Below are positions 8,592 to 17,062 of a stretch of DNA of 64,000 nucleotides, piece by piece. Source of the DNA: Psychrobacillus sp032154225 (lineage in GTDB: Bacteria > Bacillota > Bacilli > Bacillales_A > Planococcaceae); NCBI RefSeq assembly GCF_032154225.1, contig NZ_JALDYF010000008.1:62001-126000 (forward strand), in the 5' to 3' direction. Position 1 is the first letter of the stretch, and every line of letters starts with the position of its first letter. A program made the position numbers and the translations under genes. The notes under the pieces were generated by a model. That model made no database searches, was not told the origin of the DNA, and saw only the letters and a list, made by a program, of their open reading frames with translations.

Positions 8592-8627
8592 AGAGGAGAA
8601 GAAAAATACCTTCTCCTCTAATTTTTT
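8592..8627 (+). terminator. terminator between liaIH and liaFSR
   Basis: AGAGGAGAAG and CTTCTCCTCT form a 10-bp stem around AAAAATAC, followed by a T-rich run. It should separate high liaIH expression from the regulatory genes downstream. Confidence 0.8.
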
Positions 8628-8643
8628 CTATCATCACGAACAA

Positions 8644-8679
8644 TAAGCTATATACTTAAGGTATTAAATATATAGCTTA
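8644..8679. repeat. 11-bp perfect inverted repeat before liaF
   Basis: TAAGCTATATA (8644-8654) and TATATAGCTTA (8669-8679) are exact inverted copies with a 14-nt spacer. It lies between the liaIH terminator and the liaF ribosome site. It could be an operator for a separate liaF promoter or an RNA hairpin. Confidence 0.7.
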
Positions 8680-8710
8680 CTGTTTGTTCAACAGAAGGAG
8701 GAATACGTAT

Positions 8711-9412
8711 ATGAAAGATGGTCAAACAAACAAACTTGCTTTTATCCTTATTTGTTTTGTTTTTCTTATGTTCATAGAAGCTACAATTTTCGGAAACGGC
8801 AGTATTGTATTAGTCCTTCTTGGCATTGGGATGATTTATTTTAGCCTCCGAAGAAGAGCTCGCTTTTTATTTTGGACTGGATTCATTTTTATTATTATGG
8901 CTATCTTTTCTATGTGGAGCCTGCGTTTATTGCTCATCGCCATTATGATGTATGCACTTTACAAACTATGGAAAAACGAACCAATTCGTCAAATAATAAA
9001 ACCTTTTGATACTGTATATAAAGAAACGCCTAATAGCATTATTCAAAACAAGCTTTTTTCTGCACAAACAACACCATTCAATGCCTACGAATGGCAAGAT
9101 GTACATGTGCAAAGCTTTTACGGAGAGCATATGGTCGACGTAACGCAAACCGTTTTACCGAAAGGCACTTCTTTCATATCCATCCGTCAATCGCTTGGAA
9201 AAGTAACCATTTATGTTCCTTATGAAGTCCCAGTAAGAGTACATTATGCGACGATTATTGGGGAAGCAAATATTTTTGGTCGAGGCGTTCAACGTCTGTG
9301 GAATCAGTCTGTCGTATTGAAAGATGGTTATTTAGACGATGTAACTTATGCTTCTGAACTAGTCATCACTGTATCTACTTGGATTGGAGATATCGAGGTG
9401 GTTCGTAAGTGA
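8711..9412 (+). CDS. liaF: LiaF-like membrane regulator
   Basis: A 233-aa protein with several hydrophobic segments in residues 8-85 and a soluble C-terminal half of the LiaF/YvqF cell-wall-active antibiotics response type. LiaF keeps the histidine kinase LiaS switched off in the absence of stress. I chose the ATG at 8711 because AGAAGGAGG sits 9 nt upstream; an in-frame TTG at 8684 has no site. Its last bases overlap liaS as GTGA. No liaG gene is present, unlike B. subtilis. Confidence 0.82.
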   Translation: MKDGQTNKLAFILICFVFLMFIEATIFGNGSIVLVLLGIGMIYFSLRRRARFLFWTGFIFIIMAIFSMWSLRLLLIAIMMYALYKLWKNEPIRQIIKPFDTVYKETPNSIIQNKLFSAQTTPFNAYEWQDVHVQSFYGEHMVDVTQTVLPKGTSFISIRQSLGKVTIYVPYEVPVRVHYATIIGEANIFGRGVQRLWNQSVVLKDGYLDDVTYASELVITVSTWIGDIEVVRK

Positions 9413-10467
9413 AGATATTTTTCGGTCAAGGATTCTCTATTTTCTTCACTTTATTAGCATTGGCAACGGCGCTTTTATATGGTCTTTGGGGTTGGCCCAA
9501 TGATAATGCTTGGTGGTCTTTACTTGATACTGCTTATGCGAATATTCCGTTCGGCGCTTGGATCATTATGATACTAGCTATCATAAGCTTTAGTTTTTCA
9601 TTGAATACGCTGCAAAAAGTTCGTGATCAGGAGAAAAAAATCGAAGTTAGCTTACGACCGCTACTAGAAGCTGAAACATTCGTACCGACCAATAAAAAAT
9701 ATGCCTACTCTAAACGATTACATATGACCACAAACCAATTAGAGCAGCTTATTTTGACCCAGCGTAAAACGTTGCAACGAATTACAAACGAAAAAGCTGA
9801 AGCACAGGATAAGCTTATTCAGGAACGAATCGTGCAAGAGAGGCAACGTTTGGCAAGAGAGTTACATGACTCTGTATCTCAGCAATTATTTGCCGCATCC
9901 ATGCTCCTTTCTACTATGGTTGAAATTGAAGAAGCACAGCACGGTGAAGCACATAAGACATTGACACAAACAGAAAAAATTGTGCAACAAGCACAGCTAG
10001 AAATGCGCGCTTTACTGCTCCATTTACGTCCAGCTGCACTGCATAATAAAACATTGAAACAAGGTATGGAAGAATTATTAATAGAATTACAACAAAAAGT
10101 ATTTTTCACGATCCGTTATCGATTAGAAGAAGTACCTTTGCCAAAAGGAGCCGAAGATCATTTATTCCGCATTGCGCAAGAAACATTATCGAATACGCTA
10201 CGACATGCAAACGCAACAGAAGTGGATATTTTATTCGTGGAGCGAGATGGTCTTGCAATTTTGCGCGTACAGGATAATGGTGTTGGATTTGAAATGGCAG
10301 AAGGAAAAGCTGGCTCGTATGGCTTAGAAAGCGTCATGGAAAGATCGGTAGAAATCGGGGCTGCTTGTAAAGTGGTATCAGTTCCGTCGCAAGGAACGAT
10401 TGTAGAAGTGAAATTGCCGATCGAGAGAGGAGATGTAGACAATGATTCGAATATTATTAGCGGATGA
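9409..10467 (+). CDS. liaS: LiaS-like sensor histidine kinase
   Basis: A 352-aa NarL-group kinase. Two membrane helices (about residues 10-30 and 48-66) with a very short extracellular loop define an intramembrane-sensing kinase. A coiled-coil linker leads to the HisKA_3 box RQRLARELHDSVSQQLF with His153, then the ATPase motifs (SNTLRHANA, DNGVGF, GSYGLESVMERS). It autophosphorylates and activates LiaR under envelope stress. The GTG start overlaps the liaF stop by 4 nt. Confidence 0.9.
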   Translation: MKIFFGQGFSIFFTLLALATALLYGLWGWPNDNAWWSLLDTAYANIPFGAWIIMILAIISFSFSLNTLQKVRDQEKKIEVSLRPLLEAETFVPTNKKYAYSKRLHMTTNQLEQLILTQRKTLQRITNEKAEAQDKLIQERIVQERQRLARELHDSVSQQLFAASMLLSTMVEIEEAQHGEAHKTLTQTEKIVQQAQLEMRALLLHLRPAALHNKTLKQGMEELLIELQQKVFFTIRYRLEEVPLPKGAEDHLFRIAQETLSNTLRHANATEVDILFVERDGLAILRVQDNGVGFEMAEGKAGSYGLESVMERSVEIGAACKVVSVPSQGTIVEVKLPIERGDVDNDSNIISG

Positions 10468-11083
10468 TCATGAAATGGTGCGCATTGGCGTGTCCGCTTA
10501 TTTGCAAGCTCAGCCGGATATGGATGTTGTTGCAGAAGCAGTTAACGGGCAGGAAGCAGTTGAACTTGCACTTCAGCATAGGCCGGATATTATTTTAATG
10601 GATATGGTTATGCCCATTATGAACGGGGCGGAGGCGACTCATGAAATTGTCCAAAGATGGCCTGAAGCAAAAGTGATGATCGTGACAAGTTTTATCGATG
10701 ATGATAAAGTATATCCTGCTCTTGAAGCAGGTGCTATTAGTTATTTATTGAAAACATCGAAAGCCTCTGTAATTGCAGATTCGATTCGTAAGACGTTAAA
10801 TGGAGATGCTGTTTTAGAGCCTGAGGTTACGAATAAAATGATGAAACGCATGCGCCAAGGATCTTCTCAGGCACTACATGAAGATCTTACAGATCGTGAA
10901 CTTGAAGTATTGTTACTGATGGCTGAAGGCAAAGCGAATCAAGATATCGCCGATACATTGTTCATCGCACTAAAAACTGCTAAAACACATGTGAGCAATA
11001 TTTTATCGAAACTGGAAGTAAGCGACCGCACGCAAGCCGTCATTTATGCATTTGAACATCAGCTTGTACCATCGAAAAAATAA
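10442..11083 (+). CDS. liaR: LiaR-like response regulator (NarL/FixJ family)
   Basis: A 213-aa regulator with a receiver domain (acidic pair at residues 8-9, phospho-acceptor Asp54 in LMDMVMP, Lys in LLKTSK) and a C-terminal LuxR-type helix-turn-helix (LTDRELEVLLLMAEGKANQDIA onward, near residues 148-205). It overlaps the liaS 3' end by 26 nt with a GAGAGAGGAG site inside that gene. Expected target is the liaI promoter region. A GCATATG/CATATGC stem-loop at 11085-11108 lies just after the stop but has no T run. Confidence 0.9.
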   Translation: MIRILLADDHEMVRIGVSAYLQAQPDMDVVAEAVNGQEAVELALQHRPDIILMDMVMPIMNGAEATHEIVQRWPEAKVMIVTSFIDDDKVYPALEAGAISYLLKTSKASVIADSIRKTLNGDAVLEPEVTNKMMKRMRQGSSQALHEDLTDRELEVLLLMAEGKANQDIADTLFIALKTAKTHVSNILSKLEVSDRTQAVIYAFEHQLVPSKK

Positions 11084-11142
11084 CGCATATGGCCCTGTTA
11101 TCATATGCTATGAAAAAGACGGGGTAAAGGATGTTTAAGTAG

Positions 11143-11448
11143 ATGAGACCTGAAGATCTGTGTAACCAGTTTCTACCTGTAGATCTGTGTAACCAGTCGG
11201 AACCCGAAGATCCGAGTAACCAGTTACCACCTCGATTAGGTGCCACAGTAGGATTAATTGGAGCTATTATTATTACAATCGGCTTTATCGTCGATACCTT
11301 AGGTGAGGGAATCGAATTATCTGAAACGATTAAAAAAGACAAGATCGCTACGAAAGAAGCTGGACAACAACAGTCACAGCTTCAACAAATACACAATAAA
11401 TTAGATTACTTAATGAATGAAGTAAATGAAATAAAGAGAAGAGGATGA
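11143..11448 (+). CDS. small membrane protein with N-terminal 9-aa repeats, function unknown
   Basis: A 101-aa protein I do not recognise. Its N-terminus has three 9-residue repeats (DLCNQFLPV, DLCNQSEPE, DPSNQLPPR) encoded by a 27-nt DNA repeat; then comes one membrane helix (about residues 34-56) and a Gln/Lys-rich coiled coil (about 68-99). The start is uncertain: directly upstream and in frame is a four-codon reading frame ATG-TTT-AAG-TAG at 11131-11142, so an earlier start may have been cut off by a stop codon. It ends one base before the convergent M1 peptidase gene. Confidence 0.6.
   Translation: MRPEDLCNQFLPVDLCNQSEPEDPSNQLPPRLGATVGLIGAIIITIGFIVDTLGEGIELSETIKKDKIATKEAGQQQSQLQQIHNKLDYLMNEVNEIKRRG
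11155..11235 (+). repeat. 27-nt tandem repeat, three copies
   Basis: GATCTGTGTAACCAG begins at 11155 and 11182, and the diverged GATCCGAGTAACCAG at 11209. The period of 27 nt keeps the reading frame of the overlapping small protein, so copy number could vary without frameshift. Confidence 0.85.
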
Positions 11449-11449
11449 C

Positions 11450-12892
11450 CTAATTGATTGGGGCATCCTTTTTCAATTCTAGCCATTCTTCTAAAAAATC
11501 ACTATAATCCCCTTGAAAATACTCATTGAAAAAAACCGAGAACGAATAGCTATCTACATATTTAAATTGAAATTGTTTAAAATATGCTGACAAGAATTTT
11601 AATGCCTCTTCTTGACCTCCAAGCTCTTTAAAGAAATCCCTTAATAAGATAGGGACTTTACCGTATATAGTAGAAACATAACCTTTTCCAAATTCCTCTT
11701 GAGCAATATTTACAATTTTTTTATTAGACTGGTACGCTGAAATGCGGAGCGCTCTTTCAAACCCAGTTGTCTCATCCCCATACTTATTTAATAAATACGT
11801 AGACGTTAGAAACACAGTTAAACTTTCATCCAACCAGGCGTCATTATATGGATTATTTGAAACCATAAAATAAAACCATTGATGTGCAATTTCGTGAACA
11901 AGTGTATTCTCGTAGTTTTGCTCGTTGTTCGATACTTCCACAATGTTTGGATATTCCATACCTCCATTGTTTGCTATAATATCTAATTCAGAGAAAGGAT
12001 AATCCCCTATGTTTTCTTCAAAATAGGCAAATGCATCACTGGCATCCTTAATCATGAGTCCAGCAACGTTGGTTTTATTACTTGGAAAAAATAATCTCAA
12101 AGTGGTACCATTCACTGTCGATGTCTTGCTAATCCAATCTTTTGGGTCCAACAAAGCCATATAAAAGTCTTTAATATTATTCCCTTCAATTTTTCCTGCT
12201 GAAGTTTGTTTTATGTCCCCTTCATATCCTGAACTAGCAACAAGAAATTCTTTTGGAAGATCATAATTCACTACATAGCTCCCATAGCTTGTGTCGTACG
12301 ATTCCCCTTTTATCAAATAATCATTAATATTCCATCCATTTTGGTAGTGTCCTAACATTGGATACCAATGGGCTAAGTAATAACTATCATCCACTCTTGA
12401 TAATCTAAAACCATTTTCTGGGAGTTCCAGTGTATATTCTATTTTTACTTTCGTTGATTTTCCAGGCTTTAAGCTTTTTTCAAGTTTAAGAAAAAGTTTA
12501 TTTTTTGTTAACTCGTATGGTATCTCTTTGCTAGATTTAGTAATTGAAATGATAGAGACCTTTCCTGAGTTTGGTAGAAGATATGGCTTATTTTCCTTTG
12601 TTAGTGCATTTGGAATAAAATCGAATCCAATATCCTTCCACGACTCTTTTGAATCATTCGTCACTTCAACCTCAGCACTAATATGGAATTTCTTATCATT
12701 ATTTAGCTTTATATCTATAACGTAGGCTCCTCTTGCACCGGGAAGAATATTTTCTGAAGTTTCTAGTTTCACTTCTCCCGATGTTTTCTTTTCCTCACCT
12801 TGAGTTGTATACGCAAACAGACACAGAACACCTGTAAGTAAAGCTAACCCAACAAAAATGGCTACCATCTTAAATCGATTATTAGTTTTCAT
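11450..12892 (-). CDS. M1 family metallopeptidase
   Basis: A 480-aa protein with an N-terminal membrane anchor or signal (residues 8-30, no lipobox) and a zinc aminopeptidase-type domain. The zinc site HEIAHQWF with a Glu 18 residues on (LDESLTVF) matches the gluzincin M1 family. The usual GAMEN exopeptidase loop appears as GGMEYPN, so substrate preference may resemble the membrane-bound M1 relatives. It is exported or membrane bound with the domain outside. It stands alone, convergent with the small gene before it. Confidence 0.85.
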   Translation of the reverse strand: MKTNNRFKMVAIFVGLALLTGVLCLFAYTTQGEEKKTSGEVKLETSENILPGARGAYVIDIKLNNDKKFHISAEVEVTNDSKESWKDIGFDFIPNALTKENKPYLLPNSGKVSIISITKSSKEIPYELTKNKLFLKLEKSLKPGKSTKVKIEYTLELPENGFRLSRVDDSYYLAHWYPMLGHYQNGWNINDYLIKGESYDTSYGSYVVNYDLPKEFLVASSGYEGDIKQTSAGKIEGNNIKDFYMALLDPKDWISKTSTVNGTTLRLFFPSNKTNVAGLMIKDASDAFAYFEENIGDYPFSELDIIANNGGMEYPNIVEVSNNEQNYENTLVHEIAHQWFYFMVSNNPYNDAWLDESLTVFLTSTYLLNKYGDETTGFERALRISAYQSNKKIVNIAQEEFGKGYVSTIYGKVPILLRDFFKELGGQEEALKFLSAYFKQFQFKYVDSYSFSVFFNEYFQGDYSDFLEEWLELKKDAPIN

Positions 12893-13009
12893 ATAGTTAC
12901 TAGCCCTCCGTATCCCACGATTGGTTGAAATTCTTCTATAACAGTTTCGACATATTCAAAGAAAACCCCTCTCTAATTTCTGAATTATGGAATAATTCAC
13001 AGCGAATAA

Positions 13010-13053
13010 AAAAAGCCGACCTTGAAAATTTTTATTTTCGACAGTCAGCCTCA
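13010..13053 (-). terminator. terminator of the dinB-like operon
   Basis: On the minus strand GCTGAC...GTCGGC pairs around an inner CGAAAAT/ATTTTC stem and is followed by seven T. It lies 14 nt past the stop of the small gene at 13067. Confidence 0.75.
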
Positions 13054-13066
13054 TCTTTGTAAACAA

Positions 13067-13237
13067 TTATTTGGTTAGACACTTGTTGATTTGATCGGCA
13101 TTTAATAATATCGCATCCGTCCAATCTATATGAACTCCTTCTATAGCCCAATGTGGTGACCGCATTGCCTCTTCAAGCAACTGATCTCGCAAGAGTTGTT
13201 TTGCCGCTTCCAACTGCCCCGGCAATAAGACCTTCAT
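13067..13237 (-). CDS. small protein (56 aa), unknown function
   Basis: A short gene starting 2 nt after the DinB stop codon (TAGGGATG), so probably translated by coupling. The 56-aa product begins MKVLLPGQLEAAKQL and contains SPHWAIEGVHIDW and a closing ADQINKCLTK; it is acidic to neutral and not a membrane protein. It is followed by a clear terminator, which supports it as the last gene of a two-gene unit. I do not recognise a family. Confidence 0.65.
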   Translation of the reverse strand: MKVLLPGQLEAAKQLLRDQLLEEAMRSPHWAIEGVHIDWTDAILLNADQINKCLTK

Positions 13238-13239
13238 CC

Positions 13240-13707
13240 CTATTCAACAATTGTTGCACGATTCAATGCGTGAATAATGCCTGAGTGGACGCCTTCGTGC
13301 CAACTTAAAAATTGGACTATCGCTTCTACTGTATTCATTTGATGATATTTACCAATAGACACTGGCTCAGCTAATACGTTTTGAAGGTTTCCTTCTAGCG
13401 CTGCTTTAATTCGTTCTGATTGATTTTTAAGCGCATTTACTAATTCCTCATTCGTTGGCGGTTCAACTTCCCATCCTTTTGGTGTTGTTCCAGGCGCGAA
13501 TAATGGAATCCATTCGGCGTGTTCTAGCTCGTAAGTTGGGATTGCTTTTTGCGTCAGTTTTTCCACCAATACAAAAATATGCCCGATGTTCCAACGAATT
13601 GTATTGTTAAATCCTTTTGGCTGTATGTCCCAAGCTGCCTCATTGCTTTGTCTCAGCTTCCCCAATGTATAAGTTCGTGCAAAGTTTAACTGTTTAATCG
13701 TTTCCAT
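13240..13707 (-). CDS. DinB family protein
   Basis: A 155-aa four-helix protein of the DinB/YfiT-like metalloenzyme superfamily, often thiol-dependent. The three metal-binding His positions fit WNIGHIFVLVEKL in the N-terminal half and HEGVHSGIIHALNR near the end. I chose the ATG at 13707 (METIKQLNF) because AAAGGGGATGTTAGG precedes it; a longer frame upstream lacks a site. It is cotranscribed with the 56-aa gene downstream. Confidence 0.85.
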   Translation of the reverse strand: METIKQLNFARTYTLGKLRQSNEAAWDIQPKGFNNTIRWNIGHIFVLVEKLTQKAIPTYELEHAEWIPLFAPGTTPKGWEVEPPTNEELVNALKNQSERIKAALEGNLQNVLAEPVSIGKYHQMNTVEAIVQFLSWHEGVHSGIIHALNRATIVE

Positions 13708-13778
13708 CCTAACATCCCCTTTAGGTATTTTATTTAGTATAACAAAAGTTTGAAAATTCTGTTTTCCAACTAACCGAA

Positions 13779-13818
13779 AAAAGCGAGAAACCCTCACTCG
13801 GATTCCTCGCTTTTATTA
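13779..13818 (-). terminator. terminator of the histidine kinase operon
   Basis: On the minus strand AAGCGAGgAATCC pairs with GGgTTtCTCGCTT, followed by TTTTTT. It overlaps the last codon of the kinase gene. A single TTTTCCAACTAA word, the same core as array D, sits at 13764-13775 directly beyond it. Confidence 0.85.
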
Positions 13819-16053
13819 AATTACGCCTATTTTCACCGTTACTTTAAACAAATCACCGTCTACTTCAACTCGTAAAATGCCTCCATGTAAATCCACGATC
13901 GATTGTGCAATCGCAAGACCTAGGCCTGATCCTTCTGTGTTTCGAGATGTGTCTGCACGTTTGAAACGCTCCGCTAACTCATCTACATCATCCCCTAGCT
14001 CATACTTTGTAATATTTTTCACTACAAAAATAGCTTCTTTGTCTACTTCATCTAACGCAATATATACGCGTGTTCCAGGAAGTGTATATTTAATTGCGTT
14101 CAAGATTAAATTGTCTAGTACTCTCCACCATTTTTGTCCATCTACATAAGACATAATTGGTTTCGTTCCAATCGTTACTCGGAAATCTAATCCGGACTTA
14201 TCAATTTCTTCTTGATGCTCTGCAATCGCTTGCTGCAATAATTGAGTAAGATCTACTTTTCGTCTGTCTAACTCCATATTGCCAGAAGCCATTTTCGACA
14301 CTTCAAACAAATCTTCAATAAGTGTTTTTAAACGCATCGATTTTTTATCCAAAATCGCAATATAGGATGCTCGCTCTTCATCCGTAACATTTGGATTTTT
14401 CAACAAATCTGTATACGTAATAATAGATGTTAATGGTGTTCGTAAATCATGACTTACATTCGTAATTAGCTCCGTTTTCAATCGCTCACTTTTTGCTTGT
14501 TCCGAATGCGAAGACTTCATTTGATCACGAAGGGCATTTAAACTTGCTGCCTGGTCCGCAAAAACTGATTTCCCCTTTACTTCCATTTCATTGCGAAGTA
14601 CACCTCTTGCCATTTCTTCCGTTTTGACGAATAAACGATTCAAGTATGCTGTTTTTGACAATAAAACAACGAGCACAGGAATACCTATGAATAAAGTCGC
14701 CGGTATCCACACAAGTATTGCTGCTCCAGCCACAAATACAAGCATCGTTCCGAAGCCCCAGAAAAAGACAACAACTAATAAAACAAGTATTTGAACGCCA
14801 ATTGATCGCTTCAAAAAGAACCCTTTTAACGAAAGACTCCATTTATAAACTAAACTATTTTCCCATTCTCCTAAAAACGACTGCACAGTTCGATTATTAC
14901 TAATTAGCCATTTCCACTGATACAATGCGAATAAAGTTAATACAATTGCACAAAGAGCATTAAAAATGATAGATGTGAAATTGAAGTAATGATTATTATT
15001 CAGCGTGTAATTAGCATACAAATAAAAAGCACTACTTGATAAGCTAGAAATAAAGCCTATTGCCGCCACAATTATTACCATGATGACCGCTAACTTCACA
15101 TCAATTGGCAAGCGACGGTACGTTTCTTCCACCTCTACTAAACGGAAGCTATCTTTTGTCTTTCTCCAAAGAACAATAAATGCGATACCTGCTATAAGTC
15201 CAATTGCCGATACTGCATAAAAGAAGCGTTGCTGTGCAATAAATGCATTATAATCACTCGATCTTGCTCCATTTAGAATACTTGCATTGGGAATAGCAAT
15301 CGTTCCTTCAAAACGTCCCAACCGATCTCCCAGTAGATCGCTCATATCAGTATCAGCTTCTACTTTTACAGTTGTTGTTTCACCAGTAACTGCTGTATAG
15401 CTAGTATCAAAAGAGTTTTCCACATATTCACTAAAACCTACTGAATAGTAAATTCTAGATTCATGTAAATAACCTGAATTACCGGAATATACTTTCTTAA
15501 ATGCATTTTTTGCTTCCATTTTACCATTCGTATAATGTTCATTTGTCTCCACATTTTTCAAATCATACACAAAATCACTGTATGATTTTTCAAAAACACT
15601 TTTCTCTCTAGCAATTGATTTAAAATAAGATTCTATTTTCATTTCTTTTTCTTTTCTTATCTTCTCTTCAATATGCTTGTCATCTGTAAAGTTTTTTGAA
15701 ATATCATCGATTTTTTTATCTCGTGCAGCAATCGATGCCTCATCTGTTCTACCTTCGTATTGAGATTTAATAGAATCCAATTGCTCCTGCATATCCCCAT
15801 ATCTGTAACGATGTTCTTGGATATCATCCATTGATACAGTAATGTTTTTTATCAATTCGTTTTTATCTGGTGTAGCAATAATTAAAGGTACAAGTCCTTG
15901 CTCAAAATTTACAAGTTCGTTTTGAAACCGGTCACTTTTAAAATAGTCTTTCCCTATATATTGACCCCCTCTGTCTAATACTGTAAAAACAGAAAACACT
16001 GTTATAACTGCAAGTAGCGCTAATAATATATTTTTCCCTATAGAATGCTTCAT
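13816..16053 (-). CDS. sensor histidine kinase with large extracellular domain
   Basis: A 745-aa kinase. One membrane helix (residues 7-24) is followed by about 250 exported residues with a long charged coiled coil, then several membrane helices between about 277 and 465, a linker, the HisKA box NVSHDLRTPLTSIITYTDLL near residue 540, and HATPase motifs (LDNLILNAIKYT, GSGLGLAIAQSI). It pairs with the OmpR-type regulator upstream in the operon. The signal sensed is unknown. GGGGGGAG precedes its ATG. A small membrane gene fills the space between regulator and kinase. Confidence 0.88.
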   Translation of the reverse strand: MKHSIGKNILLALLAVITVFSVFTVLDRGGQYIGKDYFKSDRFQNELVNFEQGLVPLIIATPDKNELIKNITVSMDDIQEHRYRYGDMQEQLDSIKSQYEGRTDEASIAARDKKIDDISKNFTDDKHIEEKIRKEKEMKIESYFKSIAREKSVFEKSYSDFVYDLKNVETNEHYTNGKMEAKNAFKKVYSGNSGYLHESRIYYSVGFSEYVENSFDTSYTAVTGETTTVKVEADTDMSDLLGDRLGRFEGTIAIPNASILNGARSSDYNAFIAQQRFFYAVSAIGLIAGIAFIVLWRKTKDSFRLVEVEETYRRLPIDVKLAVIMVIIVAAIGFISSLSSSAFYLYANYTLNNNHYFNFTSIIFNALCAIVLTLFALYQWKWLISNNRTVQSFLGEWENSLVYKWSLSLKGFFLKRSIGVQILVLLVVVFFWGFGTMLVFVAGAAILVWIPATLFIGIPVLVVLLSKTAYLNRLFVKTEEMARGVLRNEMEVKGKSVFADQAASLNALRDQMKSSHSEQAKSERLKTELITNVSHDLRTPLTSIITYTDLLKNPNVTDEERASYIAILDKKSMRLKTLIEDLFEVSKMASGNMELDRRKVDLTQLLQQAIAEHQEEIDKSGLDFRVTIGTKPIMSYVDGQKWWRVLDNLILNAIKYTLPGTRVYIALDEVDKEAIFVVKNITKYELGDDVDELAERFKRADTSRNTEGSGLGLAIAQSIVDLHGGILRVEVDGDLFKVTVKIGVI

Positions 16054-16055
16054 TT

Positions 16056-16217
16056 CTACACTCCCCCCTTTACAATTCGTATAATTTGAACAAAGCTTTG
16101 GTTAACTTCCAAAAAGGGAAGTGCATTGATTAAGCAGTAGGACAAGCTAATGATCCCGCATAAAACAGCTGAAATGGATAGGATTGCATTCCATCTATTT
16201 CTCGATTTTATAGCCAA
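16056..16217 (-). CDS. candidate small membrane protein between regulator and kinase genes
   Basis: A 53-aa frame starting at TTG inside the last codons of the response regulator gene and stopping 2 nt before the kinase ATG. AAAGGTGGT lies 8-9 nt before the TTG. The product begins LAIKSRNRWNAILSIS and has one strong hydrophobic segment (about residues 10-37), with basic residues before it. Fit of start and stop to both neighbours suggests translational coupling rather than a chance frame. It could instead be an unannotated remnant of an earlier kinase N-terminus. Confidence 0.5.
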   Translation of the reverse strand: MAIKSRNRWNAILSISAVLCGIISLSYCLINALPFLEVNQSFVQIIRIVKGGV

Positions 16218-16887
16218 CGCCCCACACCACCTTTAAATATCTTGGACTTTTTGGATTTGTTTCTATTTTTTCTCGTATTTTTCGAATATGAACTGCCACT
16301 ATATTTTCTGCGTTGTACGCTGGTTCATTCCAAACACGCTCATATATTTCATTTATGGAAAAGACACGACCGGCATTTATCATGAGCAACTCGGTAATTT
16401 TAAATTCAATTGGTGTCAGCTTTACGATTTCCCCTTCAACGGTTAGTTCCTTTGCGTCTTGGTTTAACGTAAGCCCATCAATCTCAACTACTGCCTGCTG
16501 TCCTTGATATGTGCCTAGTTTTGTATAGCGTCTAAGCTGGGATTTTACTCGCGCAACTAGCTCCATTGGATGAAATGGCTTTGTTACATAATCATCTGCT
16601 CCAACAGACAATCCATGAATTTTATCCGAGTCCTCTGCTTTTGCACTTAGCATAATAATCGGGATATTTTTTTGCTCCCGTATTTTAAACGTCGCCGCAA
16701 TGCCATCCATTTTCGGCATCATAATATCTAAAACAATGACATGCACTTCATTTTCTTCTATTAACTGTAGCGCTTCTAATCCATCCGCTGCTTTTAGTAC
16801 ATTGTATCCTTCATTTTTCAAATAAATTTCAATACCATCTCGTATATCCTGATCATCATCCGTCACTAAAACGGTAAACTGTGTCAT
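16195..16887 (-). CDS. response regulator (OmpR/PhoB family)
   Basis: A 230-aa regulator: receiver domain with acidic pocket TDDDQD, phospho-acceptor Asp in VIVLDIMMPKMDG (near residue 53) and Lys in TKPF, then a winged-helix DNA-binding domain (LTPIEFKITELL to VWGVGYKIEK). It is the first gene of an operon with a small membrane frame and the large histidine kinase. GAGGAGGTAACAAT precedes the ATG. Targets are unknown. Confidence 0.92.
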   Translation of the reverse strand: MTQFTVLVTDDDQDIRDGIEIYLKNEGYNVLKAADGLEALQLIEENEVHVIVLDIMMPKMDGIAATFKIREQKNIPIIMLSAKAEDSDKIHGLSVGADDYVTKPFHPMELVARVKSQLRRYTKLGTYQGQQAVVEIDGLTLNQDAKELTVEGEIVKLTPIEFKITELLMINAGRVFSINEIYERVWNEPAYNAENIVAVHIRKIREKIETNPKSPRYLKVVWGVGYKIEK

Positions 16888-16985
16888 ATTGTTACCTCCT
16901 CACTTGGCTTTCTTATGTTTCTTATTGTACCCTTCATTTATGAACATTCCAGTAGGATAAATATGAAGAAATTCTTAAGAAATGA

Positions 16986-17013
16986 AAAAGAGCACCCAGA
17001 TGGATGCTCTTGA
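16986..17013 (-). terminator. terminator after the S-layer-like gene
   Basis: On the minus strand AAGAGCAtCC and GGgTGCTCTT pair around ATCT and run into TTT. It lies 50 nt past the stop of the S-layer-like gene. Confidence 0.75.
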
Positions 17014-17062
17014 TGTTTAATTAATATCTTATCGTACTTCAACCGTTGTGCAGGTGCCTTAT

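Noticed and set aside
11040..11342. Minus-strand frame opposite the 27-nt repeats (repeats of NWLHRSSG type)
   Set aside because: No ribosome site; the plus-strand frame has a membrane helix and coiled coil that look like a real protein.
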